Assembly: GCA_016801885.1 (NCBI GenBank)
Contig: JAFBJY010001467.1
Location: 1 to 64,000 of the forward strand
Origin: Toxotes chatareus
Lineage: Eukaryota; Chordata; Actinopteri; Toxotidae
Length of the DNA stretch: 64,000 bases
Direction: 5' to 3'
Every line of letters begins with the position of its first letter. Within the stretch, counting starts at the first letter, position 1. Positions 11,655 through 23,859 of this stretch are shown here, piece after piece. A program made the translations under genes and the position numbers. The notes below the pieces were generated by a model. It did no database searches. It worked only from the letters and a program-made list of their open reading frames with translations, and was not told where the DNA came from.

Positions 11655-13195
11655 GTCAGTGAACATCACACAGCTTTAATATGTGATAAAATAACTTTTT
11701 TTTTTCCTCTGGACAGTAGACAGTGTCCACTGTGACTGTCCACCTGAGTATGAATGTTTAACGGTGCAGAGACAGAATAACACAGAGACAAACTGCTGGC
11801 TTAGAGACACAGGACTCACACACGGACACAGTCTCATCCTCTCTGGATAAATGTTCCGGTAGGGGTCGCTAATGTCCGTGTGAAAGCAGCAGAAGAAGCA
11901 GCGACAGAGTCTCCAGCTCCAGTCTCCAGCTTCGTCGGGAAGAGCGCGGAGCTTTGCAGCTGATTAAAGGACACCATGCTTTACTTCTGGATACACACCG
12001 TGTGGATCCACGCCGTCGCTTTCCTCTTTGGATTTCAAGGCAAAGGATCGTTTCACTCTTTTCATTTCATGTCCTGGCGTTTTCCACTAGGAAACACCGG
12101 AGCTGAGAGGGAAATTCCAGCTACCGTGGATGTTTATTGTGCGTGTGTCCGTCTGATGCTGACTCGAGTTGTGAAGGTCTGTGAAGTGACGTCCCTTCCT
12201 GAAAACAGCTGACATGACAGAGAGGTCTGCGCTCCTCACGGCGAAGCCTCTGACTTTCTGCTGCTTCCTGTTACAGCAGAGCTCTGTTTGCTCTAAATGA
12301 AGTTAGTGATGAGTGGAGCTGAGCCGAGCTGACAGCAGTCTTCATGTACAGTAGCAGTGTGTGACACAGAGAGCAGAGCAGCCTCAGAGGCTGATGGTAC
12401 AGCTGACAGCTTCAGTACAGTCTCCTCTCAGCACAGTAGTAGAGTAGTGCAGAAACATGTGGAGCCTGTTGGACTGTCTCCACTGCTGGACTTATTTCTG
12501 AGAGCTGGTCTCTCTGATGAAATGTGTGTGTCACATTTGTATTAGGCCGTTTGCAAGTTAGCTTGTGTGTATTGTTAAATAGCTGTAAATACCAAACCTA
12601 ACCACAGAGTGGACTCTGGATACAAACCCCAGTCTCCCACCTCCACTGCTGTTAATAAACTTCATTACCTCATTCATTCAGAAAATCTGTTTCCTCTGAA
12701 CATCATCCAGCCACATTATGTTTCACACATAATGGATTTGCTTTTCCACAGTTTACTACAGTTTAGTGTATTTAGTGTATGTGGTTGTAGTGAGCGAGGG
12801 AGTGAGAGAATGAATACAGGAAGACAGATGGATCAACACGGTGAACAAAACATACAGGTGTACAGTGACAGTGCTGTGGTAAAGCTGAGTTCCAATCCAA
12901 TATCATAATACAGAGAGGGAATATATACTTCATTAAAATGAGCAGTGAAAGAGCACAGACGAGTCACATCAGTTCACTGAACTCCTCCTGTCACAGTCAC
13001 AGAATAATGATCACATTACTATAGAAACTTCTGGATAAATGATGGAACAGTTTGTCATTTTCTCCGACCAAAAAGAAAATGTGTTTTTCTTTGAATCATG
13101 AAAATCTTTAAAACGAGTTTTGTGAGGAAAAAAAGGCAAAAATGACAGAAGAAATTTTCTCTCTCTCTTCAAAAGCTTTCAAGAGTCATCATGAA
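11655..13195. repeat. segmental duplication, copy 1, left part
   Basis: This matches 42,485-43,705 in the same orientation with high identity. Shared anchors are the GACAGTGTCCACTGTGAC stretch, the GGGGTCGCTAATGTCCGTGTG stretch, the candidate first exon, and TGTGGTTGTAGTGAGCGAGG. Copy 1 contains about 0.6 kb (12,100-12,700) absent from copy 2; copy 2 has extra sequence around 42,640-42,830 and 42,955-43,030. Confidence 0.85.
11976..12109 (+). pseudogene. candidate first exon of an unidentified gene, donor site lost
   Basis: An ATG (GGACACCATGC) opens a frame starting MLYFWIHTVWIHAVAFLFGF, which looks like a signal peptide. The paired copy at 43,099 ends in CACCAG|GTAACA, a good splice donor, but here the same site is CACTAGGAAACA, so the donor GT is lost. 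The frame then runs on by chance to a stop at 12,212. The upstream leader contains AGCAGAAGAAGCAGCGACAGAG. No downstream exon could be linked. Confidence 0.35.
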
Positions 13196-13214
13196 GAAAT
13201 AAAGTACATCATTG

Positions 13215-16116
13215 TGTGGTACTGAATAATTAAGATCCTTCAACAACTAGGACTTAATACAGTCCTGTAGATGAGCTGCATGGAGCAGAAAACAAGAATC
13301 AGAGCTGAGAGTCTAAAGTGGCAGAGTTAAACTTCCAAACTTATTCTGCCCTCACGGTCATCAACAGTTTTCCTCCTACACTCAAAACACTGCAAATGAA
13401 CACTCATCCAAATGCATCACATGCCACCTCAAACACATCAACATATTTTAGATTCCAGTTTCAGGACTAAGGTTTTAAAGGCAGGAAGAATTCTCAGCAG
13501 CCTAAATTTACTCCACAGTGAGGAAATCACTGATTGTTTTATTGTTTTACTGTCCTTTAACCAAAGAGGGTGAACATGAACAGCCTGAAACGCTTCATGC
13601 AACAGCTTATCCAGCTTTAAGTCCTACCACTCATTCTGGAGATTTACTACAGGACATAATTGTATTGCACTGGAAATGAACTAAAAATCAAGGCTCAAAG
13701 CCAAAAGGAGATTTGAACCTAGTGTTCAGTATAAGACACAAGTGGACTCAGTGATAGGTAAATGTAAGAAGGCTGAAACTTTAAAGCACAATAATAAGTA
13801 GCTGATTGTAGAAGTGGAAACAGTGTGTGCTGGTTAGTTTGCATTGGACTGGGAGATTATTTCTCCTGAGTCTTAAACTCTGCTTCTTTGTTTTTGGGCC
13901 AAATCTTGAGAGATGATGAAAGTGATTCACACATTGGAAATAATAAGATTTTACCAACACATCAAACTGTTTCCTGTTCACAGCACTTAAAGTGAAGTCC
14001 TCCATCAAGTATCATCATACATCACAGACCTGACCTACAGTACATTGACGTAACTTCCTAAAATAACACACAGCACACTCCACTTTGTGCTGTGACATCC
14101 AACTCCATCATTTCCATTAGAATTTCTTTAGAAAGGATCTTGTTGCAGACAGTACAGACTTCCTAGAAATCCTTTCCTTTAACACAAACTACAGTGCATC
14201 ACACCAAAACAAAGAAGTTGAGCAACCATGAGAATATCTCACAGTCATGATCAGCATTAAAAAAACCCATTATTGTCCATGAATGATAAGCACACAATCA
14301 AACCACTGGGCTTATGGGTATGATTACTTGTCATCACAGTTTCACAAACATATCATTTGGACAAAACATTTCAAAACATTAACTTCTAAACTAGACACTG
14401 ACATGAACTACTAACATGTACTGACTTACTGAAAACCTTGGAGCTGATCTGGACTTTCCTGTAGTTTCCTCTTGTCCTTGTAACAGCAGTAGCTCCTCCC
14501 TTCCTTGTCAATAATTGTGCAGAAATATCTGAGTGCTTCTTTCTTCCTAAATCATGAGCAAGTCCTGTCCAGTCCAACTGTTTCTGCTCCTGTTTGACTT
14601 CTGAACTTGTCTCTGGCTGTGTGTCCACTTACTGCAGCCTGTGACATCAGACTGTAGAATGTTGATACATCAAAGGACAAACACTCTCTCTCTCTCTCAC
14701 ACACACACACACTCACACTTGTACTTCTTTATTTGTGAGGACACTTGCTGACATAATACATTCCTTAGCCCTTACCCTAACTCTAACCAAAACCCAATTC
14801 TAACCCTGAAACCAAGTCTTAACCCTCAAACAGTAACATGAACGCAGATGGAAACACTGCAGAGCTGCTTTGGATGGTTTAACAGGTAAAGATCATCAGA
14901 TAATGGAATGACCTGATACCTTCATCTGTATCCATAAACACATGGAGGAAATCTCCCAAACACAAACTTAACCACAATGTGATTTACAATTAACAAACAC
15001 ACTTGCGTGTAAACTCTCACACCAGCATAAAAATAAGTCATTGTTTTAGGATCTGAAGAAGAAGATCGAGGATGAAAGAGATCAGGAGACAGGAGCCCCA
15101 CAACAGAAGAGAGAGAAATAAAAGAAATACAATTAAAACACAAACTTACAAACAGATGAAGAATCACCTTAAAGTCATTGTAGTAAACAAAGTAAGTTTT
15201 GTTTCTGGACCCAGACTGAGAAAATACCAGTAACTGAAAATAATGATGAAATAATGTTGGAGGAAAAAAATGCTTCCTCCTTCCATCCAGCCTGGTTATT
15301 TTACAGCTTCTACTCCCAGAACATGATGATATAGTGTCAGCTTTAACTTTCACCATCAGCTTCCTACTTGATTCAGGTGACAGGTGTAACTGTTATCTCA
15401 GTGTGATGCAGAGAAGAGACCAACATACAGCAGGACTCTGTGGATTTAAGGTCTAACAGCACAAGAGAAGTTGAACGAGATCTAAAAGAAACATGAGTCA
15501 AAATGATTCTCTGTGCAGCAGCTGATCTGTTGCAAGAACAACAACTAAAACTGTCTGTGGCAATGGGGAGATAGTGAATATCACTCCTCACTTTCAATAA
15601 AGAGGTGAACACAGAAAATAATGTCTACTGCAAAGTCACAGGAAAACCAGAGTGTGAGGAAAGAGCACATTACTGTATTGATGAAAAAACAAAGATCTGA
15701 TGGACAAAAACTCTTCTCAAAGTTGGAATGTAGGTGGTGCAAAGCACAGAGAGCAGAGAGAGATGAAGAACCCTCTGAAACCAGTCCTGGAGTCCTTGAA
15801 GGACGACTTATTATGGACTGACAGGAGACAGAAAGACACTTTACACTCATTTCTACCAGCAGTCAGCAGACACACACTCATGAGAGCACCTTTACACCTC
15901 ACTGTGACAAAAGAGACACAGCCCAGTTCAGCCTCTGCACAGCTCTGAAGGACAAACACTGCTGTGACTGTATTTAAGAGGCAACATACTATGATTCACA
16001 TTAACAACTGACAATCATATCACTAATAAAACATTCAATTCAATACCTAATTAAAAAGCCAACAGGAGAACACTGTTTCTTTTACAGGCTGTTGGTATAA
16101 GATTTGAAGGAGAACA
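13215..16116. repeat. segmental duplication, copy 1, right part
   Basis: This matches 48,490-51,122 in the same orientation, nearly base for base over long stretches (for example 13,240-14,360 with 48,500-49,640, and 14,930-16,116 with 49,940-51,122). Several frames are open in both copies (minus 13,781-14,008; minus 15,717-15,959; plus 15,700-15,948), but both strands are open at the same places and no domain is visible, so I do not call genes. Confidence 0.9.
14386..14670 (-). repeat. four-copy block, copy 1 (possible exon or UTR)
   Basis: A block of about 285 bp recurs at 36,486, 49,680 and 52,700 on the same strand. On the minus strand a frame reading DTQPETSSEVKQEQKQLDW is open without an ATG (it starts at a GTG), and the block ends at a donor-like TTTTCAGTAAGTCAG. 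All copies continue into the same TGATACATCAAAGGCATCAA-type junction followed by a CA or CT microsatellite. It may be a duplicated exon or an untranslated region of an immune gene family; the protein reading is unproven. Confidence 0.55.
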
Positions 16117-16829
16117 GGATTAAAATGCAGAGAAATACTGAGGCAAGCTGGATGAGTGAGGTGAGTCATTAATGGATGATATGGAGGCCAAGAATTCATC
16201 AATAAAGAAGATTAAACATGAGGGAAACTAAAATACAAAACCAGGAACTAAACAGATTCTACACTGCAGGGAAAGCCAGGCATGGCTTCAGCCTGTGTTT
16301 CATCTGTTCGTGTGTTGTTGTGGAATTTGTGGAAATGTTTATAAGAGCTGTATATCCAGTATTGAATGTTGTGAAGTGGTTGAAGCCGTGTAGGATTTAA
16401 CACTATTTGGTCATAACTGTCAGGAATGTTACTATGTTACAGTCAACAATACTGTAATGTGAGAACACACATCTGTTCAGTTAATGTGGTACTACTTTGC
16501 CTGTTAACCCTTGTGTTCACAGCCATGTTAACAATAAATATGCTGCTAACTTTAAACATTTATTTATTGGTCACTCTTTAAATAGTTTGACAGCAACATG
16601 AATTTCCCTGTTTTATAAAAGCAAATACTTTTCTCACTGAAGCAATAATTGTGTGTTTATTCAATAAGAGTATCTGTGTTTGTTGAAGGTAGAAATACAT
16701 GGCACTGGAGGAAGAATTTCATTTCAGTAAAGTCAACAACGGTAGTTTCAAGTTGAGCAAATTAAAAAATCTCTTGCATTATGTTGCCTTATAAATTTGA
16801 GTTTTCTCAACATCTTAGTTTTTACATTG
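16117..16829. other. no gene recognised
   Basis: AT-rich unique sequence. A 60-codon frame at 16,218 has no recognisable motif. Confidence 0.4.
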
Positions 16830-17350
16830 TACCAACGCCCCTGCCTTGACCTGCTCAGCTTCCCTACTCTCACCCCTACTCTCAACACTCAGATTCTGGT
16901 TCCTACCTCTGCTTCACAAAGACTCTGCGGCTCATGTCTCTTGAGTGACTCTTTGTTTGGATTCATCATTTCCTGTTTTACTTTGAAATTACTTACCTAG
17001 TGTGTTGGTGTTTTACTCTCTGTCTTTATGTCTTTTTCCCTCTTCTGTGATTGTCTGTCCCGCCCTGATGTCCTTCACTTGTTACACAGTTCCATTGTGT
17101 ATTTAAGTCTCTGTGTTCTATTCATTCCTCCGAGTTTCCTCATGCCTCTGCTTAGTTCCTGTTCATGTTTTGGTTTTTCCTCTTGTTCTGATTCAGAGAG
17201 TTGTTGTCTAGTGGTGTTCCTGCCAGTCATCACGGTCTGCTCATCTACTTGCAAACCTGCTGTTCTGTTATTAAAATATCTTCACTTTACCATCCTGGAG
17301 TCAGCATTTGGGTCCAACCTAACTGATCCATTGCACATATGTGACTGTGA
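16830..17350 (+). repeat. possible LTR-derived remnant
   Basis: The stretch has the pyrimidine-rich, TTCCTG/CCTGTT-rich character of the solo LTR at 37.06 kb, a TATTTAAG box at about 17,100, and a 3' part reading ATTAAAATATC then CATTTGGGTCC, reminiscent of LTR polyadenylation regions in fish repeats. No TG...CA ends or target duplication were found. Confidence 0.3.
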
Positions 17351-17944
17351 TCCCAGTCAGATTCTGACTCTGATCACAAAAGAGTTTTTGTAACTCAAAT
17401 ATGCAGTCAACTCTGCTCCAACCTTCATGTTTGATGATAGTCCTGGCCTGAAGACACCTATAGGCCAGTATCCAGTTATAGTCATAGCACCATTTACTGG
17501 CAACAGGAATTGTCATGTTTTATACTTTGATGTACTCAAACTAGCAGGTTGACCAGATCCATTTAAACACTAGGACAGAAAAGCACATTGATTATTCTAC
17601 ATTGTGAAGCTTATCTGAAGTCACAATAACAGGGGCCCCAGTCCCATTATGGTCTATCTGCACACACATCTGCCTTCCTTCAAGTTACAAATATGAAACT
17701 GGTGGAAACAGTAAGTGATATTTATCTCATGGGTTCTGTCTCAGACAGTCGTACAAATTCAGAGCCATGTAATATGACCTGTTATTATTACTGTTACTAG
17801 GACTTGAAAACCAATGGGTGGAACAAAAGGTGTCAAAGAATCACTCTGATAAGTAGGACTTAAACCAGCTTAGTGAAGTTCCTTTGATGCCAATTAATAG
17901 TTTCAGTCTCTGATGATCAGTGGTGTCAAATGCAACATTAAGAT

Positions 17945-18245
17945 ATGACAAGTACAGAGACAAGTTCTTTGTCTGATGTACTTAAAAGGTCATTTATAAC
18001 CTCAGAGTTATTTTTTAATCAAGACTTGTCCTTTAACTCCCTCATCAAAGAAACTTCAGACTGCTGCCTTTTTCACCTCCTTAATATGACAACAATCAGA
18101 AACATCCTGTCTCAGAATGATGCAGAAACACTGCTCCATGCTTTTGTTACTTCTAGGCTGGACTATTGCAATTCTATTATTATCTATTATTATCTAAAGA
18201 CTCTCCAGCTGATTCTAAATGTTGCAGTGTGAGTACTGACAGGAA
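17945..18245 (+). mobile_element. L2-type LINE reverse transcriptase fragment
   Basis: The frame 17,945-18,232 contains DLSFNSLIKE, then RNILSQNDAETLLHAFVTSR and LDYCNS, which is the thumb region of L2/Maui-type RT. It ends with a VLTGTRKR-like reading in a neighbouring frame. Both ends are truncated, and it lies in the 5' intergenic region of the NLR gene. Confidence 0.75.
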
Positions 18246-18639
18246 CAAGGAAAAGAGTCAGTGTGGTGTGTTCAGTGTTGTAGTTACTGACAGTGACCAC
18301 TGGAGGGCAGTGATCATGGTAGTTTCTCTGTGAACAGTCCAGTTCCATCCACATTAATGTGAAGCCTGAATGTTTGTGTTGAAGACATCACTGTTGAAAT
18401 GGAGAATTTAGTTCCATTGGAGCTCAGCTGATTCAACTGATCAATAATCAATAATAATGAAAACATCAAACAGCAGCAGAGTGTGTGTGTGTTCACACTG
18501 GGAGTCATGAGGAGGTTTCATGTCTTAATAATACTTTGCATAGTGGACAGACGACACACCCCACACACACACACACCTCTCTGGCCAAAGCCTTGCAGTT
18601 TACTTTCATTTTGACCAAACCTTGTGGAACAGATGATTT

Positions 18640-18720
18640 TCTCCATCTGAAGGTAAATGTCAGCAGTTTGAATGTTTTACTCATCAACACTCTTGTTACC
18701 TGGGATTTCTGACCTTTGAG
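18640..18720 (+). repeat. direct repeat upstream of the NLR gene, copy 1
   Basis: CTGAAGGTAAATGTCAGCAG and the following 60 bases recur at 19,536-19,612 with scattered differences. A further pair, GGAGGAGCAGCTGATATTTC, lies at 19,327 and 20,401. These point to local duplication of the NLR upstream region. Confidence 0.65.
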
Positions 18721-20489
18721 TTATTGAGGGGTTTTTTTCAGGGGTTTTTTTGTGTTTGTCAGTCAAAGTGCACACACACACTCATATAAGAAGCTGAGGA
18801 AAAAGAAGCTTGAACTGAAGAACTAAGAGCCTTTCCAACACTGACAGGAGAGAGCTGCAGAGGGATGAATAATTGAGTAAGTGGAGCTCTTGATTGGTTT
18901 GATTTGTCTTCATTAAAGGGACATGGTTTCTCTAGTTTGTGTAAAATGTTGACAGTGACGTCACTAGTTCTTCTGGTTATTTTAGCTGGAGAAACTGGTT
19001 TATTACCAGTGTTTTACAGTTGGATGGAGTTTGTTTAAATCAGGAGGAGGCTTGAAACAGTCGTCGTCTCAAACTGAAATATCAGCTTGGAAACTTGAGA
19101 CGAGTAAAGATGGCCGTCTGTTCATGAAACTTGTGTGTGTGTAAGCAGGAAAAGAAACTGTGAGGAGTCTACAAGTCAGATTAGTGAAAATGTTAAAGTC
19201 CTGATGAAAAGTACGTCAATATCAAAGTACATAATATCGTCTGTAAAGTACTTTACAGACGATATTGAACCATGGTGAAATTACAGGATATGGTCATGGA
19301 CTCATGGGCCTCCGTCTCAGAGCAGGAGGAGCAGCTGATATTTCTACAGAAGAAATGATGGAGATGATGATTCATGTAAAACATTTGAAGTTAAGGTTTT
19401 AGTCTCTTGGAGATACAGAATGTTCACTGAATAAAAGCTTTGTTACACTTTTGGATCCAAGCAGATAAAAACATTTTTCAAGTTGACCAACTAAATCACC
19501 ACAGTAACTGCAACTGTAACTACATTTTCTCTGTCTGAAGGTAAATGTCATCAGTTTTAATGTTTTATACATCAGCACCACCTGTTGTTACCTGAGTTTT
19601 CTGATGTTTGTGTTTTTGTGAGGTTGTCGTGGAGTTGTTGTTAAACCTGAAGTTACTGTGCCAAACACAAATCCTGCTTCAGTAGCACAGGCCGCAGGCC
19701 TCTGGTCCTCCTCCAACAGGAACTAGATTCTTTATGTAAAATTGTACTTAAATGTGATCAATGATTAAATTAAAGAGATTTCATTTTAAAAAGCTTTAAT
19801 ATTATTGTAAAGGCTTTATTGAAATTGTCTGTCTTTTATTTTGAAAAGCACGTACAAGTTGTTTGGAATCTAATACTTTTGTAGTGAAAAGTAACTCAGT
19901 ACTTTTATTGCAGTGCTGCACTGAAACTCCAGTGTTTCCATTTTCTGCTTCTTTATCCTTTTACTTCACAACTTTTCAGAGGGACATATTTCACTGTTTT
20001 ACTACATTTATTTCACAGCTACAGTTACTTTTCAGATTAAGATTTGAAATAAAAACCAAATGAGTCTGTTCTACATGATCAGCACTTTGACTTTTGACAG
20101 TTGAAGTATATTTTACTGATTACACTCGTGGACTTTTACTCAAGTGAAATTAGAAAGCAGGATTTTTAGACTGTGTCAGATAAAACCAGTGGATCTCAGT
20201 CTGTCTGTGTATCAGTGAATGGAAATGCTCGTCCCTGGATCCTGTGTGTGCTGCTCTGCACTTCACTGCAGCTTCATGACCCCATCTAGTGGACTGACAG
20301 TGGAAGTACAGCAGCTGATGGCAGCTTCCTCTGCCTCACACTGCTGTCTGACTGCATTCAACTGACACTGATATGAAAGAGGAACAAAGAGCCAATCAGT
20401 GGAGGAGCAGCTGATATTTCTACAGGACAAATGATGGAGAGGAGGATTTCAGTTGATGTGCAGATGAATGATTTGTGTTTTCTCTCCAG
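18721..20489. other. upstream region of the NLR gene
   Basis: No coding sequence is recognised. It holds duplicated upstream segments (19,310-19,380 resembles 20,390-20,460) and a hairpin near 19,220-19,265, where AGTACATAATATCGTCTGTA meets its inverse. A transcription start could not be placed. Confidence 0.4.
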
Positions 20490-20626
20490 ATGAAGGTAGA
20501 AAGTGTGTGTGAGCTGATGTGGATGTGAATTCAGCATCATGAATCAGTGTGAGGACAGAGAGGAGGAGCCCCTCCCCTAAAAAGCAGTCTGTGTGGGGAC
20601 CATGAGATCCAGACCAAAGCTCAGAG
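20490..20626 (+). pseudogene. NLR exon 1: leader and MNQCEDREEE start
   Basis: A TCTCTCCAG acceptor precedes it and an AGAG|GTGAGA donor ends it. The ATG at 20,539 reads MNQCEDREEEPLP and then meets TAA. In a second frame the reading continues toward GDHEIQTKAQR, the usual continuation in this gene family. A one-base difference in the GGAGCCCCTCCCCTAAAAAG stretch explains the break. Confidence 0.7.
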
Positions 20627-20738
20627 GTGAGATGAGGATCTCTAACTGTCCATGACTCTTCTCCATGTCAGAGCTCAGCACTCACATCACTGCACCATCA
20701 TTATTCACACTCAAAGCTCTGTGTGTGTTGTGTTGAAG

Positions 20739-20879
20739 GCCAGAGCAGCAGCACACACCAGACTCTGCTGGACCTGAACCTGAACATGGACCTGAGTCCA
20801 GCTGTGTGTCCATGAAGAGTGACTGGTCAATGGGTCGCCTCATTGGTTTCAAAGGGCAGCCTCCCTCTGCTGCAAAGAA
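20739..20879 (+). pseudogene. NLR exon 2: acidic/proline linker
   Basis: The frame reads GPEPEHGPESSCVSMKSDWS and then MGRLIGFKG, a linker typical of teleost NLR N-termini. The end is GCAAAGAA|GTGAGC, a good donor. The acceptor is probably TTGAAG|GCC, weaker than usual because the polypyrimidine tract is poor. Confidence 0.7.
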
Positions 20880-21426
20880 GTGAGCTGCAGCTGAGTTAAA
20901 AATGTATCAGACAGCTGTCCTGTATAACTGGTCTTCTATGAAAGATGAAGTGATTGTGTTTTGTCTCCAGGCTTCATGAATGACACAGTATATGAACATG
21001 ATCAGGCTGAAACACAGGCTTTAGAGGCAAAGTTGATGTTTCTCTTTTCAAGAAAAGCACTTCTTATGTTCTTATATGTGTCATTCAGATCAGAAGTAAA
21101 ACTGTAACTCCCTGTAACTCAGCACCTGTCCAGTTCCAGTGTTTGTGTTAGTGTCCTGTAGCAGAGGTGAGACTTCTGTCAAACCCAGTGTGAGTCCTTA
21201 AAACTCATCATTTAAAAGGTGGACTTGTTGTGATGACTCTAGGTCATGAGGTACAGAACTGATTGCTTGTTTCCTCTCATTGAGAATGTCACAGCACAGT
21301 AGTGTTTGCTTTAATCAGGACAGTCACCACAGAACATAAAAGCAGCTGTTGTTTGTGTACAAAGCATAAAACGCTCACAGATGCTGCAAACATAATGTGA
21401 GCTAATTCTTCATGATTCCTCCACAG

Positions 21427-21505
21427 AGTGGACCAGGAGAGCTCAGAGGTTCCCAGTGCTCAGTCTGCCCAGCAGCATCAAACACACCTGGACTCCATAT
21501 TTATG
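21427..21505 (+). pseudogene. NLR exon 3: short linker exon
   Basis: After CCTCCACAG the frame reads VDQESSEVPSAQSAQQHQTH and LDSIFM, ending at ATG|GTCTGT. This short exon is a hallmark of the teleost NLR group and leads into the FISNA exons. Confidence 0.75.
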
Positions 21506-21667
21506 GTCTGTACATGGACAACAACTACTTTGACATCTGTTGTGTTGACAATAATCTCCATGCTGCACTTTTTAGAGCAGTGGATTGTCAGTGTGTCCAA
21601 CATGGATCTGATGTTTGGCTCCATGGTTTTACTTTGATTGTGTCATTCATATAGTTTTCTGTTCCAG

Positions 21668-21896
21668 CTGCTGGAGGAGAACATTGTCACTTTTGTGAAG
21701 AAGGAGCTGAAGAAGATCCAGAAGGTTGTGAGCTCAAATTACCCACAATGCTCAGAGAGTCAGAGGGAGGATGAGGAGGTGTTGGACGGTGAGGATGAAG
21801 AGCAGAGGAGGAGCAGCAGAGAGGCTTTTGTGAAGATCACAGTGAACTTCCTGACGAGAATGAAGCAGGAGGAGCTGGCTGACTGTCTGCACAGCA
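21668..21896 (+). pseudogene. NLR exon 4: N-terminal helical/FISNA-leading exon
   Basis: The acceptor TTCTGTTCCAG leads to LLEENIVTFVKKELKKIQKV, then an acidic stretch around EDEEVLDGEDEEQ and a final REAFVKITVNFLTRMKQEEL. The donor is AGCA|GTAAGA. The exon is fully open, the best preserved part of the gene. It resembles a death-fold-like or FISNA-adjacent helical segment. Confidence 0.8.
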
Positions 21897-22060
21897 GTAA
21901 GAGATTTCTCTAAAGATTCGACATGATGGACAAATTGGACATTTACTAACATCTCAAGACATGGAGGGAAATATGTTCATGTGTGTTCTTTAGGGGGATG
22001 AACATGTCATGTTTTCTTTATGAATCAGTCATTGATGTTGTTTCTTGTTTGTTCATTCAG

Positions 22061-23859
22061 GACATGTTGCTGCAGTTTGTCAACGTAAACTTAAATCTGC
22101 TCTGAAGAAGAAGTTCCAGTGTGTGTTTGAGGGGATCTCTAAAGCAGGAAATCCAACCCTTCTGAATCAGATCTACACAGAGCTCTACATCACAGAGGGA
22201 GGGACTGGAGAGGTCAATGATGAACATGAGGTCAGACAGATTGAAACAGCATCCAGGAAACCAGCCAGACCAGAAACAAGCATCAGACAAGAAGACATCT
22301 TTAAAGTCTCACCTGGAAGAGATGGACCAATCAGAACAGTGATGACAAAGGGAGTGGCTGGCATTGGGAAAACAGTCAACACAGAAGTGGACTCTGGACT
22401 GGGCTGAAGACAAAGCCAACCAGGACATACACTTTACATTTCCATTCACGTTCAGAGAACTGAATGTGCTGAAAGAGAAAAAGTTCAGCTTGGTGGAACT
22501 TGTTCATCACTTCTTTACTGAAACCAAAGAAGCAGGACTCTGCAGGTTTGAAGAGGTCCAGGTTCTGTTCATCTTTGACGGTCTGGATGAGTGTCGACTT
22601 CCTCTGGACTTCCACAACACTGAGATCCTGACTGATGTTACAGAGTCCACCTCAGTGGATGTGCTGCTGACAAACCTCATCAGGGGAAACTGCTTCCCAC
22701 TGCTCGCCTCTGGATAACCACACGACCTGCAGCAGCCAATCAGATTCCTCCTGAGTGTGTTGACATGGTGACAGAGGTCAGAGGGTTCACTGACCCACAG
22801 AAGCAGGAGTACTTCAGGAAGAGGTTCAGAGAGAAGGAGCAGTTCAGAAGGATCATCTCCCACATCAAGACTTCACGAAGCCTCCACATCATGTGCCACA
22901 TCCCGGTCTTCTGCTGGATCACTGCTACAGTTCTGGAGGATGTGTTGGAAACCAGAGAGGAGGAGGGCTGCCCAAGACCCTGACTGAGATGTACATCCAC
23001 TTCCTGGTGGTTCAGTCCAAACTGAAGAATGTTAAGTATGATGGAGGAGCTGAGACAGATCCACACTGGAGTCCAGAGACCAGGAAGATGATTGAGTCTC
23101 TGGGAAAACTGGCTTTTGAGCAGCTGCAGAAAGGAAACCTGATCTTCTATGAATCAGACCTGACAGAGTGTGGCATCGATATCAGAGCAGCCTCAGTGTA
23201 CTCAGGAGTGTTCACACAGGTCTTTAAAGAGGAGAGAGGACTGTACCAGGACAAGGTGTTCTGCTTCGTCCATCTGAGTCTTCAGGAGTTTCTGGCTGCT
23301 CTTCATGTCCATCTGACCTTCATCAACTCTGGAGTCAATCTGCTGTCAGAAGAACAATCAACCTCTAACAGGTCTAAACTGTCCACAGACAAACCCGATC
23401 CAACACAGCTCTACCAGACGGCTGGGGACAAGGCCTTACAGAGTCCAAATGGACACCTGGACTTGTTCCTCCGCTTCCTCCTGGGTCTTTCACTGCAGAC
23501 CAATCAGACTCTCCTACAAGGTCTGCTGACACAGGCAGGAAGTGGCTCACAGACCAATCAGCAAACAGTCCAGTACATCAAGAAGAAGATTGAAGAGACT
23601 CCTCTGCAGAGCAAAGCATCAACCTGTTCCACTGTCTGAATGAACTGAATGATTGTTCTCTAGTGGAGCAGATCCAACAGTCCCTGAGTTCAGGACGTCT
23701 CTCCACAGATGAACTGTCTCTTGCTCAGTGGTCAGCTCTGGTCTTCATCTTACTGTCATCAGAAAAAGATCTGGACGTGTTTGACCTGGAGAAATACTCT
23801 GCTTCAGAGGAGGCTCTTCTGAAGCTGCTGCCAGTTGTCAAAGCCTCTAACAAAGCTCT
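22061..23859 (+). pseudogene. NLR exon 5: FISNA plus NACHT NTPase, four frameshifts
   Basis: The 1.8-kb exon starts after GTTCATTCAG and ends at GCTCT|GTAAGT. FISNA occupies the first 250 bases; the Walker A motif GVAGIGKT is at about 22,350; a Walker B-like VLFIFDGLDE lies near 22,563; the NACHT-associated region runs to about 23,860 (VHLSLQEFLAALH at 23,268). The frame breaks near 22,372 (a two-base loss), 22,690, 22,970 and 23,605. The last three are each one base short in what is normally an A, G or C run. All coding between breaks is well conserved, with few other stops, so the lesions are either very recent or technical. Confidence 0.85.

Noticed and set aside
14700..14830. CTAACC-rich runs resembling telomere repeats (also 36,840 and 53,060)
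   Set aside because: Short, degenerate and always attached to the four-copy block; part of a dispersed repeat and not an interstitial telomere.
15581..15959. Conserved frames on both strands in the segmental duplication
   Set aside because: Conservation reflects the recent duplication. Both strands are open and differences do not favour synonymous sites by eye.
19220..19265. Perfect hairpin as possible microRNA
   Set aside because: The arm is short (about 20 bp) with a tiny loop, which is not a typical precursor; no conservation evidence is available.
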